Source: Macrosoma leucophasiata
Taxonomy: Eukaryota; Arthropoda; Insecta; Lepidoptera; Hedylidae
Assembly (NCBI GenBank): GCA_036365455.1
Contig: JAWQUS010000011.1
Location: forward strand, 4,050,001 to 4,114,000
Direction of reading: 5' to 3'
Length of the DNA stretch: 64,000 nucleotides
Of the stretch, positions 35,421 through 46,590 are shown in pieces. Numbering within the stretch: the stretch's first letter is position 1; each line of letters starts with the position of its first letter. The position numbers and the translations under genes were made by a program. Below the pieces are notes generated by a model, which saw only the letters and a program-made list of their open reading frames with translations, searched no databases and had not been told where the DNA came from.

Positions 35421-38400
35421 GTAAGTCGATGTATGATTGACCGGCACAGTAACCTTTGTTTTGACACATAAATCATAAAATTTGGGGTGGAGTTATTATT
35501 TAGATTCAAGTAAAATTTAAAAGTAATTTTTATCACTGTCGTGACTCCCTTGGAGGGCTGCTGCAAGAGGTGCAGAAGATCAATACCACATACAAAATTG
35601 TAACTAGAAGACTTGCCTCTTTGCATGTGAAAGTATTTGAGTGTGTACATTTTTAATACTATATGTTACTGATTCTTGATCACTGAAAATTTTCAGCGCC
35701 TTACGGAACCAAAGCTGAAATCATTGTATAGTGATCTAATGATTCAAGACAAAGAAGAAATTATGTATAAGAAATTAAAGAGTGAAGGAGGGGATAAAGA
35801 AGGATTTAAAGAGACGGAGCTGCGGCGGAAACTCACCAACATTATGTCAAATTATGGTTTACGAGAACATTTTGAAGATCAGTCCCTTGGCAAGCAAAAG
35901 GAACCTTCAGTAAGTTAAGTATATACTCATAGGCACCAATGAATTATCTAATTTACTGACTATTAAATGGTAGTGATCAGCACTATTGTGTTCTGGACAG
36001 GTGGTTAAGTATGGCCCTGTAATTTCCTGTACAGAGGCATTATACTTTAATCCTCAGGAGTGGCAACGCATTAACATTGAAGTCTCTGGTTTTGTGTAGA
36101 TGCTTATAGGGTACAGTACTGCTAACCATCAATATAAATACCAAAAATTGTTACGTATAAACATTTCTTTCTATTTAAATTATATGCTTGTTTGCCACTT
36201 TAATACATACAAAAAAAGAAACAAATTAAAGTTTAAATTTGAATTATGTTTACGGTTTTATGTTACTTACAACAATGCATCCATAATCTCAATTAAATGT
36301 TATTTGAGGGGCAGAGTAATGACAAAATACAGATAACATTTTAATCATGTGCTTCAATAGAGTACATTGACACGTGTGATTCAATAACTGGTGACTTTGT
36401 TGTTGATAACACTATTTAATTGTCTAGTAAAACTAAGAATTTCTTTCTCTTTATTCACATGTCTATTTGTGTACATTTTTTATGTACTCATGCATCTTAG
36501 AGAAAAATAATTTTAATGAGTTGAAATCAGAGCAATAAATTGAAGTAAAAGATATGGTGTAAGGTGCGCTTATCTTATAAGTCTCTAATAAAAGAAAAAT
36601 GCTATAAAGAGACCAAAAATTATTATAGTCTCAAGATTTTTTTGCAGCTTGCTACAAGAATCTATTTTTAAAATGTATATATATCTCCAGTTTCATTCAA
36701 CTTTGAACATTATTTTTGCTAGTATTTACCTATTGGTGTTTTCAAATGCAATGTGTGATAAGTTTAGACTGCCTGGTTGGCCCAGTGAAGGTCCTGGGTT
36801 CGATCTGGAAAATCTGTTATTGGATTTTTCCTGTGAGGAAATTCCCTCGGAGAAAGGAAAGTGCCTCCGAGAGCACGTAAAGCCGTCAGTCCTGCGCCCG
36901 ATCTCTTTTCGGTCGTGTCAGATTACCGTCCCATCGGGCTTTGAGAGTGAAGGCATAGTGAGTGCACATACACTTGTGCACTATAATATCTCCCGCGCAG
37001 TTGGCTAGTCTCCGTTGAGATTGGCCGCCGTGACCAAAATGCGATCTGAAGGACATTTATTATTATTAGTTTAGTACACGTAAAAATGTTTCTACTTGAA
37101 GAGTATGTAGGCATAGTTTTAAACATTTACAGAGACACAATGAGGCAACAGATGCATATATCAACAAGAGTCTCTTCAAAGACAAAAAGTTAAACATGCT
37201 TTGGGCAAAAGCTGAGTCTTCAGGATTTACAAGTGAGGAGTTAGCAGCTCTTCGAGAAGAGTTTACTCACCACCAGGAGAAAATTGACCAGTATTATGAA
37301 CTGCTGGAAAACATAGATAACAATGAGCATGATGCATACAAAAGTAAGTTCTTTGTTGGATTTGGATACTTTATATGAATGTAATAAGTGTTATGGTAGT
37401 TGATCAAAAGCTGTGTAGTCATGGGTGTGAGATGCATGTAGCTCCCATCCAAAATACCGACGATTTGGAAATTAAATAAGCTCGTAACAACTTTTTGGAA
37501 ATAAATAGTTGTTTTAAGTAAGGGTGCGCCCTTATATGGTCAGCTCAGATTTGGTAGAGATACTCAATAGGTTGGAAGCTATTCCCCGTATCCTTAACAC
37601 TTTCGCGGTAGTAACCGGACAGAAAACGTCTACAGACGTTATAACAAAAAAAATATTGTGTCCATAGATGTATAATACTAAAGATTGGCAATTGAGTAGT
37701 CAGGACGAGACCAAATTCCATTGAGCTATAGTACATGGAGTAGAAATACCTACAGAATTGGCGTGATTGCCTACAAAAATTTGGGCGATTACAATGGCCG
37801 CCTTTCATAGGGTTGTTTTCGATAAATATCGATATCATCTTCTAGTACATGAGCGGTTATTATCGATATTTTATCGACACGGATTCTTATTCTTATGTAT
37901 GCTTATAGCTATGCTAGTATGAATGCTTAGTCTTAGTAAAATACACTCACTAAATTAGAGTTGAGTATAATTATAATAATTTTAATACATCATAATTAAA
38001 TGTATAATTATAACGTAATAAAATGTATCCTGTAATTTGCATGCAAATTAAATGGTGAAATATAAAAGAAAGCTATATTATATACTGAAGATCTTATGTA
38101 CCTACTATACTTTTAGCAAATAAATAAATTCATTAATTCAAATGATCTCATTGATTACCAGCAGCTTGCGAAAGGTTCTCAACCAGAACTCGAGCTAAAA
38201 ATTGCACATTGTGGTAATGTTGAATTTCAGTAGGATTTTCTATAGCAGCCTTCAAATGTGAGTCTTATGCTGACCAGCTCCTTGGAATGCATCTCTGTAA
38301 TTATTGTTGCTATGTATTCCAAATTTTAATCATTATGTTTAGTTAATTTGCGTAGCACGATGACGCTTCGGTCAAGTTAAAGGCCAATAAACAGGTATGT

Positions 38401-41400
38401 TAATGATATGAGTAATTGAAAAGAAATGGAACCTGCTTCAATTTTCAGATGATACGCATGTAGAAGTTAGTGACACAGATCTTACGGCCCTGTGATTTCC
38501 AGCACAGATGCGTAATATCTTAGGTCTTAGCAGTGGCAACGCATTTAGATTGAAAGCTCTGGTTTCGTGTAGACTGATAGGCTATTACTTACCAATGTAA
38601 ACTGATACCTGTTTGCCACTTCATACATTGAAAAAATAACTGTCTTATGTTGTGCTTATACTTATATAACACTCTAACAATCTCTGAAAAAATCCATGCT
38701 ATATCGGGTGCAAAAAAAGGAGATAACAAAAATGATTAAATTTACATAAATTTCTTCTTCGATATTTTATGAAGAAACAAGAAATTCTATCGAGTATAAT
38801 GCTAATACAATATAATATTACATAATTTAAATTGATATGAAAATAATTTTATATCGATACTTTATATCAGGTTAGTATTCGTACATCACTATATAAAAAT
38901 GCTATTTTTAGAAAAGAATGAATAGCATTAAAAGTCGTATAAGTCATACGAAACTTAAACAGGTCTTCAAAACTCTTAATAAAACATATCACTATATATC
39001 ACTGCATTTCAAAATCCCACCGAATACGACACAATCCGTGAAAATTTGTACATAACCTCACAAAGTTCAATCCAAGATTATTTTCGTTTTTCCTTGCACC
39101 ACTCTGTTTTAAACAGTACGAGAGCATAATTAAAAGATTTAGTTTTCAAGAAAACAGCAAAAATATTACGAGCACCTGTTTGTTTGACAACAGATGTACC
39201 ACAAATCGGGCGCGGCGTTTGACAACAGATGTACCACAAATGATTTGATGTGACGTCATACTTATGCCTTCGCGTGCCCGTCGGCGCCAGTAATGGCGCC
39301 GACGGGCACGCGAAGGCATAAGTATGACGTCACATCAAATCATTTCCAAAATTGATACTCTGCATACATCTTGTGTCTCTTTTTACAAAGGGAGCTACTG
39401 GTTAGTTAGAAAGAGTCAAAACTGCTTCTGTCAGATATGTGTCGATTTTACCCATTATTGTATAACTACTGTTTCTATAGTAGAATGTGCCTTCTCCATG
39501 TGTATTAACTCTGTGCCAAATTCGGATTACGTCAGTGTGCCTTCTCCATGTGTATTAACTCTGTGCCAAATTCGGATTACGTCAGTGTGCGTGACATGTG
39601 TTTGTGTGCGAGCAAAATAGTGCTGCAAAGACTTCAGATTTTAATATCGATATCGATGATCGATGCATCTTCTGATTTTACACACATCAACCAGGGAATA
39701 TTTTTATATAAATAAAACTACAAACAAAATTATTTTTATTTTCCTCCAACCATAATTAATTTACTATAGAAATGCCGTAGACTTGGAAGAAATGGTGTGT
39801 TGCCTAGATCAGACACATTTTCATTGGAGGTGCTGGGCACTGGCGATATATCCCTGTAGACTTAAGACGATACTTTCCGTTTTGATTTCATTGTTACCTG
39901 CCAACAAAAGTACCTATCATTTTGTATCTAATAACAACTGCAATGAATATGCATCACAATAGTGTATTGCAATAAATACATAGAAACTATAACAAAAAAT
40001 AAACTGTTAGCTAGTACACGTTAGAAGACATGTCATGCACAACCATAGAGCAACACGGGTCACCGGCCACTCCGGATCTTTCCCTTCTGTAAAAGTACAA
40101 GCCCAAATAGTCCTATGCGTAAATAAAAACTAGTTGCAGCCGGATTGCTCTATGACTAAATCTAGTTGGGCGACTGAACTGACGTCCTAAAAATGCCCAT
40201 TTGCTCTGTATTTTTGCTTTAAAAAGAAATCTGACACATAAAGTTTCCAAATATCTAATAAAACTGTTATTTGATTCTTTAAAACTAAATAATGCGATAA
40301 TATCGGCGGTTTGTTTCGGACTGATTCAAACAACACAATCGGGCGGACTGATAGGTATACCTTATACGATACGCGGATCGGTCGAGCGACTGATCAGAGT
40401 TTGTTTCCGAGAAGCCGCTGTCGCCGAGATGTTTAAAAGTGTGTGAAATTGTGTGTATGTATTTTGTTAAAGTCGATGTGTGAGTTTCGTAGTAATAGAC
40501 GATTTTTATTGTGCGTGTGTGTGTCACACAAATTCCCCTCCGGCAAAAAAATGACAGATTGTTTTGCATCGGTAACTGACACTATGGCTACTACCCTCTA
40601 GTCGGCCGGTGGCCCGTGTTGATCTATGTGCACAACCTTGCGCATAAGTATACAAAATAAATAAATAATATTAATACTCTCTTTATTGTACACAATAGAT
40701 AACAATTACGAAAAAACAATTAGGACATAATAATATTGTACAACAGGCGGCCTTATCGCTAACAGCGATTTCTTCCAGGCAACCTTACATGTAAAGAAAC
40801 AAATTCAGGAAGTAGGAGGGGTGTACAACATAAACAAAAATCTAATAATAATAAAGGGGACAGAGCAGCGGCGAGCTGTTGTGAGTAGCGACACCACCTC
40901 CTACCATCATCTCGAGTTCCTCCGAGAGAACTGGGCTCCGCCTCGTCCGCCACACAGAGGTACGGCCGGACAGAGCATCAGGTCTCTCACCTCTGGCTTG
41001 CCTTCATTGGCCGGTCTGAGTGGGGCGCTAGAGGTATGGCATTTGCAGAAATTTGGATAATAGGCTGTTGTCTAAATTTCTGCAAGAGCCATACACTAGG
41101 GTGTAGAAGTGTCTAAAGGCATAATAGCGGGGAAGCCCGCTCCGAACTTGAGATTACTCGCTCGTGATGGTGAAACTGGAGCCACTCCTCTCGACACCCC
41201 CAGCCTCTCAACAGTGTTGCCCCCCGTCGACCATCGGGTTGGCTGTTTGGGGGGCCTACCAAGGAGAGGCGAGTCACCTCCTGCCTAAAGTAGGATTCGA
41301 TAATGTGAGATGTTGAATATAGGCAGGTGCCGGATCTCACACTCTCACACCATAGGCCCAGCCAGCTAGTCCCCCCAGTTCACCCACATAGCCCAAAGTT

Positions 41401-44400
41401 TGGCGAATCACTTATCATTACAATAATCCCATATATTCTGCGGGGTCTGTCTGTCAGAGAGAGGTCCCGAATATAACCCATTACAAAGTAGATCAAAATT
41501 CTCGAAAGGGCCTCTACGTGTTGGACCCCCCATGTCCCCGCGCAAGCCTGACAAAGGTCCGGGGTTCAAATTGTATCCCGTGCTGACGAGAGACAGTAAA
41601 AATAAGTATCTAATAATAATTAAACAGTAAGTGACCTGATAAGTGAGCAAGGATAACAGAAAACTTCTTATGATGATAAATAAATCTGATAACAGTTTTC
41701 AAGGAAAGATCAACAAGAAGAATATACGCGAGATAAATCCGAAAACTAGTTTTATTTCAATGAGTGCAGCTCGCGAAAACCTAAGAACATACTAAGAAGA
41801 AAAAGTCAGCAAAGAAGGAGTTAAAGAGACAGATAGTAAACAATAAAGAAATAACGTGGATATTTTTATTCAAAGACCTTTTTGTTCGAAGTGCTTGCTG
41901 CATTATAATATAGTCGATTTATTTTTATCATTGATAGCCATTTTTCTATTGTTATTAAATTATTTTTATAATATTTACAACAGCCCAGTTTGGCTATGAA
42001 ACTCTAAACTTTTAATAAATGCATTAAATAAGGTAGCAGGATATTTTATAAAATTAACCTTTTTAGTGATGAACACTAAAGAGGTTAATTGTATAAAATA
42101 TCCTTGATTGACATATACAAATTATCCAAAAATCCCTACTAAGGTGAGGTTATAAAATAGAAGTTATTCACGTATTTATTTTATTTTTAAAGAAAAATGG
42201 AAAGAAATTTGACTTCAGGCGAGACTCGAACTCGCGACCTACTGGGAATCTAGTCCAGCTTAAGCAGCAATCTTAAAAATAAAATATATTTCACAAGCAT
42301 GTGTTAATGCGAAATAATATAAAACAATTATTCACGCATTTAAAGCATTCATATTATAAAACCGGTTAATTTTGTCTATCCGTTTATGTATAAAAGTGTT
42401 GTATCAGAACTAAATCCCTGCATTTAGAGAGCTAAACATTTAATTCGTACTTACATGTGAAATGAATGAATAAGTGGGTTTTCATTCTTAAATGAGTTAC
42501 ATTCAGGAACTGCACATTTAACCATCATTATTTATGTACAATAAACACCAGTAAACCTTACATTTAATAAATATAAAAGGAAATTGTTGTGTTCACGACT
42601 AACGCTAAGCTGTCTCAGGCCGATAACGTGTCTGTAAATGGTCCTGCCTATCTATCTCGCTCTCACACATGCGTATAATATATTCTTTCTCTTTGTATTG
42701 CCAATCTATCTAACGAAGTAGATAATAAAACTATGATTGTGTCTCATATACTGTCCGGGAATCTGTTAATCTGACGCGCTCAAGTAACTGCAAAACCCCA
42801 CCCCTCCATGGCTTGGCAAAATAACACACTTCAAACGATTTTCCAGATATAGTCAACGACGAAGAGGTGGATAAATTCAATGAAATCAATGCCAAACCGG
42901 ATAGCGAGGAATTTGCAAAAGATTACATTTACAGGGCGAATATGGTTAGAGATTCCCACCGGTCGCTACGCGATGGATACGACAAGCTACAAAGGATGAC
43001 TGCTAGAGGTGGGCTCCTTCAACTTCTTGTTCTAGAGTGGTGAGGGGAAGAGGGCGTAGGGGTCAATACTCCTGCATCTGAGATGACTATTTGAAATATA
43101 TATAATATATAAAAAGGATAGGTATTAAAATTATACATATGCAAGTCTTAACCATCTTCTCTTCTCTCCTTATCTCAGTTTGGATATTGATGATCCTTCA
43201 AATATTTTATTTTGAACTGCGTCCGGCTCTCCCTCTATCACTTTTTTCGCGGAATCCATCCATGATGGAGAGTCTGTTTGCCTACATGGCAGGCAGTAGG
43301 AGATTCCTATTAACCAAAACCTTTCGCTATTTTGACTCTGCCTACTCAGACGAGATTGTAGGAAGTATAGGAAGTTTTTTCGTGCCATGACCTGTTTGGC
43401 TGCAGTTAGCTGAGCTTTTTAAAATTTGCAATGGACTTATTTTTGCAAGGTTTTGCAAGGTTTGTTTAAATAACATTATTTAGAAAATCCTGATATTTTA
43501 GATGAAATTACTATCATTATCAACTATCATCTAGAGCTGAATCTAATTGGAACTGGTTATTATAGGTCCCCACAACAAAGAATTCATTGAACCAAAAGTA
43601 CAAGGTCTATGGAAGATGGCTGCTGCGGCTAATTTTACTGTTGATGAGCTTGCTTCTCTGAAGGTATGCATCAGGTTTGCTTTTTATATTTACCTACGTA
43701 TATATCTGTGGCGTACCTTACATATATGCAATTAGGAATAGCTTACCTCACCACCTCATCAAAAAGTAACAAGTTAATTAATTCTTAGTAAATGTATTAT
43801 ATTTCTTAAGCCTGGGTTGCACCACAATATTTGTTCAAGTTATTTTAACATTCCACATCCTTCTCTAACTTTTATTAGTTATGAAATGGAACAATAACTT
43901 AAACAAATCTCATGGTGCAACCCAGGCTAAATAAAAAAAGTATCAACCCGATCCTACTGCAAGATAATAAGGTAGGTTGCAGGGCGACAAGCTTGGAAGA
44001 CCTCCTCTTTAAAATTTTACATTACAGCTATGAGTGCTATGCCGCTGTACCTTGGTAACCAGTCCGCCTCTCAGCGGGCTCGATGGGTCATTACAGTATT
44101 CAAAAAGAAATATTGCAAATCGTTCTTATGAAGGAGACTTCGACTTATTTTGAGTCTGTATCACACCATTTTGATCAAGTTTTGACCAATACCGGACTAC
44201 GAATTTGCGTAGGCAGTGTGCAGCTGAGAACGCTCGAGTAACGCTCTACGAAGTACAACTAGCCGATTGTCACTTTCATAGACACAATGTGCAATATTTC
44301 TGAGCACTGTACCAGTGTTCAGCATTCAGCACTATCGTGTTCGAGTTCTACATGGATTTAAGTGTGGCAACTCGTCGGAATTTTAGCCTCTAGTTTAGCT

Positions 44401-45213
44401 CTAATGCATTGAATGGGTTATCGGTGATGCGATACTTTATGATGTTTAGGTGGAGCTGCAGCACTACGAGAACCGGCTGCTGAAGCTGCGCACGCTGCAC
44501 ATCGATCACGTAAGCAACCTAGACAAGCACCACACCAAGGTTAATTTTGTTTCGCTTTATTTTTACTTTGCACATATTTACTGCCCCACTTTGTATAATT
44601 TGATCATCTTTTAATCAGTTACCATTAATTTATATTATAGTCTATTGATTAATAAGCTCAAGGATTCGGGGGATAGCTTCCGGGTTTTAATATTCGGGAT
44701 TCGAGTATGCATCTTCATCCCTTACAGGGTAGATAGTGTATAGCCGAATATCCAGGTTCTTGCACACCTCCCGTTCCTTTTGTCATTCATCGTTCCGAAA
44801 AATACTTATCTTTGTACCATAAAGCAACACCGGAGGGGAGGAGCCATATGCAGGCTTCCCACGCTATGGCTACTCCCCTCCAGTCCGCCGCGGCCGGTGG
44901 CCCGTGTTGCTCTATGTTTCTTACCCAACATTTTGTGTATCCTTACAGCTTGGCCACGGGACATTCCTTGCAACGCGAAATCGCGAACTACGCGGCGTGA
45001 TTTTCCGCTACAGCGAATGACCCGCGGCCAGGCAGTAAGATTGTATGGTTTGTCTAACATACAATGTCGTTCAAGTATCAGGTGGCATCTCACGGAGACA
45101 AAGAGGACCTGTTCGCTGACCAGCACCAGCTCATCAAGAAGCACTCTCGTAAGGTGGAGAAGATGCACGCCGACATCGAGGGCAGGATCCTCGCGCGTCA
45201 CACAGAATTGTAG
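35232..45213 (+). CDS. LRPAP1: LDL-receptor-related protein-associated protein (RAP), seven exons
   Basis: RAP is an ER chaperone that binds newly made LDL-receptor-family proteins, helping them fold and keeping ligands off until they leave the ER. Seven exons join in phase (35232-35420, 35697-35909, 37133-37343, 42847-43008, 43566-43663, 44450-44509, 45082-45213) to give 354 residues; the human precursor has about 357. Residues 1-22 form a hydrophobic signal peptide (LYFITFVLFINYVVC). The N-terminal RMNKLNQLWSKAQQ and LMIQDKEEIMYKKL mark the first RAP domain, LNMLWAKAESSGFTSEELAA the second, and VQGLWKMAAAANFTVDELAS the third. The last residues RHTEL correspond to the ER-retention tail (HNEL in vertebrates). 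Intron 3 is about 5.5 kb and full of repeats; every junction is GT-AG. No frameshift or missing domain is visible, so the gene looks functional. Confidence 0.95.
35697..35909 (+). CDS. LRPAP1: LRPAP1 exon 2
   Basis: 71 codons after acceptor ttttcag, RLTEPKLKSLYSDLMIQDKE to GKQKEPS; donor tca|gtaagt, phase 0. Continues domain 1. Confidence 0.93.
35929..36218 (+). mobile_element. Family V repeat in LRPAP1 intron 2
   Basis: A diverged copy starting within the family (gaattatctaatttactgac, then aaatggtagtgatcagcact) with an insertion of roughly 50 bases near 36125-36180 before the terminal atgcttgtttgccactttaa. It begins only about 20 bases after the exon 2 donor. Confidence 0.75.
36770..37075 (+). 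mobile_element. SINE in LRPAP1 intron 2
   Basis: The block begins gcctggttggcccagtgaag and contains gtcctgggttcgatctgg, a B-box-like sequence, then ttccctcggagaaaggaaag and ends agttggctagtctccgttga and gagattggccgccgtgacc with a (TTA)n tail. It is a tRNA-derived SINE type widespread in Lepidoptera. It stops about 60 bases before exon 3. Confidence 0.75.
37133..37343 (+). CDS. LRPAP1: LRPAP1 exon 3
   Basis: 70 codons plus one base after acceptor atttacag: RHNEATDAYINKS through NNEHDAYK, RAP domain 2. Donor aaaa|gtaagt, phase 1. Confidence 0.92.
38483..38637 (+). mobile_element. Family V repeat, 3' half, in LRPAP1 intron 3
   Basis: The fragment runs from acggccctgtgatttccagc to tgtttgccacttcatacatt and an A run; diverged and 5'-truncated. 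Confidence 0.7.
39238..39345. repeat. Perfect 51-bp palindrome in LRPAP1 intron 3
   Basis: Arms 39238-39288 and 39295-39345 are exact inverted copies around a six-base spacer (agtaat). The arms are moderately GC-rich (cgcgtgcccgtcggcgcc next to the centre). Just upstream, gtttgacaacagatgtacca occurs twice (about 39182 and 39217). Confidence 0.95.
39491..39590 (+). repeat. Perfect 50-bp tandem duplication
   Basis: The unit cttctccatgtgtattaact and onward is repeated exactly at 39491-39540 and 39541-39590. It lies in LRPAP1 intron 3 within a plus-strand open frame (39324-39620) that I do not think is a gene. Confidence 0.9.
40045..40160. mobile_element. MITE fragment ('gagcaacacgggccacc' family)
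   Basis: It starts catagagcaacacgggtcac and ends gccggattgctctatgac. Related ends are at 40572-40630 and 44815-44925, where caccggaggggaggagccat pairs with its reverse across a short centre. Short terminal inverted repeats, no frame inside. Confidence 0.6.
40681..41650 (-). mobile_element. Non-autonomous LINE-derived element with NPGP-type N-terminus
   Basis: On the minus strand, 41650-41408 encodes an 80-residue frame with a hydrophobic stretch, then SLVSTGYNLNPGP and a truncated tail. The GC-rich middle (41400-40860) has no consistent frame, and the element ends with the LINE 3' block (tgcctggaagaaatcgctgt, aataaagag) at 40830-40681. It looks like the start and end of a LINE without its RT. 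Confidence 0.55.
42018..42105. repeat. Imperfect hairpin in LRPAP1 intron 3
   Basis: aggatattttataaaattaa near 42038 pairs with its reverse complement near 42075 (ttaattgtataaaatatcct), around a roughly 20-base centre. A small MITE remnant. Confidence 0.6.
42847..43008 (+). CDS. LRPAP1: LRPAP1 exon 4
   Basis: Begins after acceptor ttttccag, completing Asn, then IVNDEEVDKFNEINA to KLQRMTARG (Gly split). This linker and early domain 3 segment corresponds to the vertebrate stretch ending RSINQGLDRL. Donor agag|gtgggc, phase 1; the donor is a weaker match than the others. Confidence 0.88.
43566..43663 (+). CDS. LRPAP1: LRPAP1 exon 5
   Basis: Acceptor attatag; completes Gly, then PHNKEFIEPKVQGLWKMAA to DELASLK. 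Donor aag|gtatgc, phase 0. Matches the start of the receptor-binding third RAP domain. Confidence 0.92.
43809..43928. mobile_element. Complete palindromic MITE in LRPAP1 intron 5
   Basis: Runs from agcctgggttgcaccacaat to atggtgcaacccaggcta; the whole is an imperfect palindrome of about 120 bp. It is the reference copy for the fragments at 4127, 22740, 26370 and 47271. Confidence 0.8.
44108..44300 (+). mobile_element. MITE, 'ccgattgtc' family, in LRPAP1 intron 5
   Basis: Runs from agaaatattgcaaatcgttc to tagacacaatgtgcaatatt, with the shared middle gttttgaccaataccggact and actagccgattgtcactttc. Inverted ends gaaatattgca / tgcaatatt support a DNA-transposon origin. Confidence 0.75.
44450..44509 (+). 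CDS. LRPAP1: LRPAP1 exon 6
   Basis: Twenty codons: VELQHYENRLLKLRTLHIDH, aligned with the vertebrate QLEIAHEKL region of domain 3. Acceptor gatgtttag, donor cac|gtaagc, phase 0. Nearly every third position is G or C, unlike exons 1-5. Confidence 0.85.
44815..44925. mobile_element. MITE in LRPAP1 intron 6
   Basis: ataaagcaacaccggagggg at the left is mirrored by cggtggcccgtgttgctcta at the right; member of the family also seen at 40045 and 40572. The 155-codon open frame over it and exon 7 is in the wrong frame for RAP. Confidence 0.65.
45082..45213 (+). CDS. LRPAP1: LRPAP1 exon 7 with ER-retention tail
   Basis: 43 codons and stop: VASHGDKEDLFADQHQLIKK to ARHTEL. The acceptor caagtatcag has a weak pyrimidine tract. 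The tail HTEL corresponds to HNEL of vertebrate RAP, which holds the protein in the ER through KDEL-type receptors. Confidence 0.92.
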   Translation: MASHGDKEDLFADQHQLIKKHSRKVEKMHADIEGRILARHTEL

Positions 45214-46590
45214 ATTGTTCAATGCCCAGTCAATGCATTGCATTTAATAGTGTAGTTTTTATTGTTGTCTTTTAAAAATATTATACATAGTTTAAAATCA
45301 TGTAGACCTAAGAGGCTAGGCGACTATTTGCAACATGTCATGTTAGTTACAACTAATATAGGATATTGTTTTATAATAACTTGTTGGACATATGTAGTAC
45401 TTGATTTAGGTTCGGGCGATGCACGATGTAAGAGTATTAGTAAATATGTAACTGTAGTTGCAACTTTGCAGTGAAAAGTGAATTCCAGCGTCCAAGGAAT
45501 GCAACCTTCCACAGTAAATAACCACAAATTTTCGATTTGGAATATAATGAACCAAGCAAATACTACTATAGCTTCAAGCTGTAGAACGTCAATGTTAAAA
45601 ATTCAACGTACACATATTGTTGTGTTATGTTTTTGCCTGATCTTCATGATAGAATGAGAGTGATTATGTAAAAAAAAAACATTTGAAAAAATTGAATGGG
45701 TTACTGGCTTCTTAAAATATAGTGTGACATTTGAGTTTGAGACGACAGCATAAGTTGAGAACCATAAAATTTTTGCGATGAAATGTGCCAAAGAAAATGA
45801 GAATACATTAGAACAAAAAACGTCCTTTACCTTAAAATGTAAACTCTATGGGTAGTTGACTAGACTTCGTTCGTTCGTTCGACCAACAAACATTTTATTT
45901 AACCTGGGGTTCGTCGCTACCAAGTAAAAGAAGAACACAGGTAATATAAACTAGTACATATACACAATTTTTATAATATAAAGTTGCCGATTTAGGTAAA
46001 TTGTAAGCATAGAAACGACTCTCACTAAATGGCTGTCAGATAGCTTTACAGGTTTGGCTACAATGAAACTGCAAAATGAGAATGGGTGAAAAATTTTCTG
46101 TAACGACCGTGTATTCGTAATTGCGTAACAACAAACCCCGAGTTAATTGAGATTATCATGAAGGAGTCCATAAACTTGTAACATAATTTAAATATTTTTG
46201 TAACAATGGTAATGTATGTTTATGCGATAGAATAAAAATTGGCAGCTTTAATACAAAAATCCCTACTTAATATTATAAATGCGACAGTAACTTTGTCTGT
46301 CTGTCTGTCACCTTTTCACGTCCAAACAACTGATTTTAAGAAATTTGGTACAGAGATAGAGCTGACTTTCAGAAAGAACATAGGCTTAGTTATTTATAAA
46401 ACAAAATCCACGCGGGCAACAGCTAGTAATGCATAAATGCAAGAATGTGAACAAATATCAGATGAATTATGAAGAAGATATTGTTTATATATGTAAATCA
46501 ACATAATTTTATGTAGAAAATTGTAAATAACCATAAATGAATCTCTAATATGTGGTGTAATATCAATAAAAAAAGGAAAATAATGTTGTG
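45214..46590 (+). other. LRPAP1: LRPAP1 3' UTR and polyadenylation region
   Basis: Poly(A) signals aataaa occur at 46231-46236 and 46565-46570. Between them (about 46255-46435) lies an element fragment with tattataaatgcgacagtaa, a gtctgtctgtctgt run and cacgcgggcaacagctagta, so the distal signal, if used, would put a transposon tail into the mRNA. No other gene is visible. Confidence 0.5.

Noticed and set aside
36649..37008. A 119-codon frame with a hydrophobic start, resembling a secreted protein
   Set aside because: It overlaps a tRNA-derived SINE within LRPAP1 intron 2, and the frame depends on the SINE body.
39324..39620. A 98-codon frame in LRPAP1 intron 3
   Set aside because: Much of it is created by the palindrome arm and the exact 50-bp tandem duplication, and it has no family resemblance.
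44780..45247. A 155-codon plus-strand frame and a 145-codon minus-strand frame
   Set aside because: They span a MITE, intron sequence and LRPAP1 exon 7 in the wrong frame. The RAP frame ending HTEL explains the conserved part.
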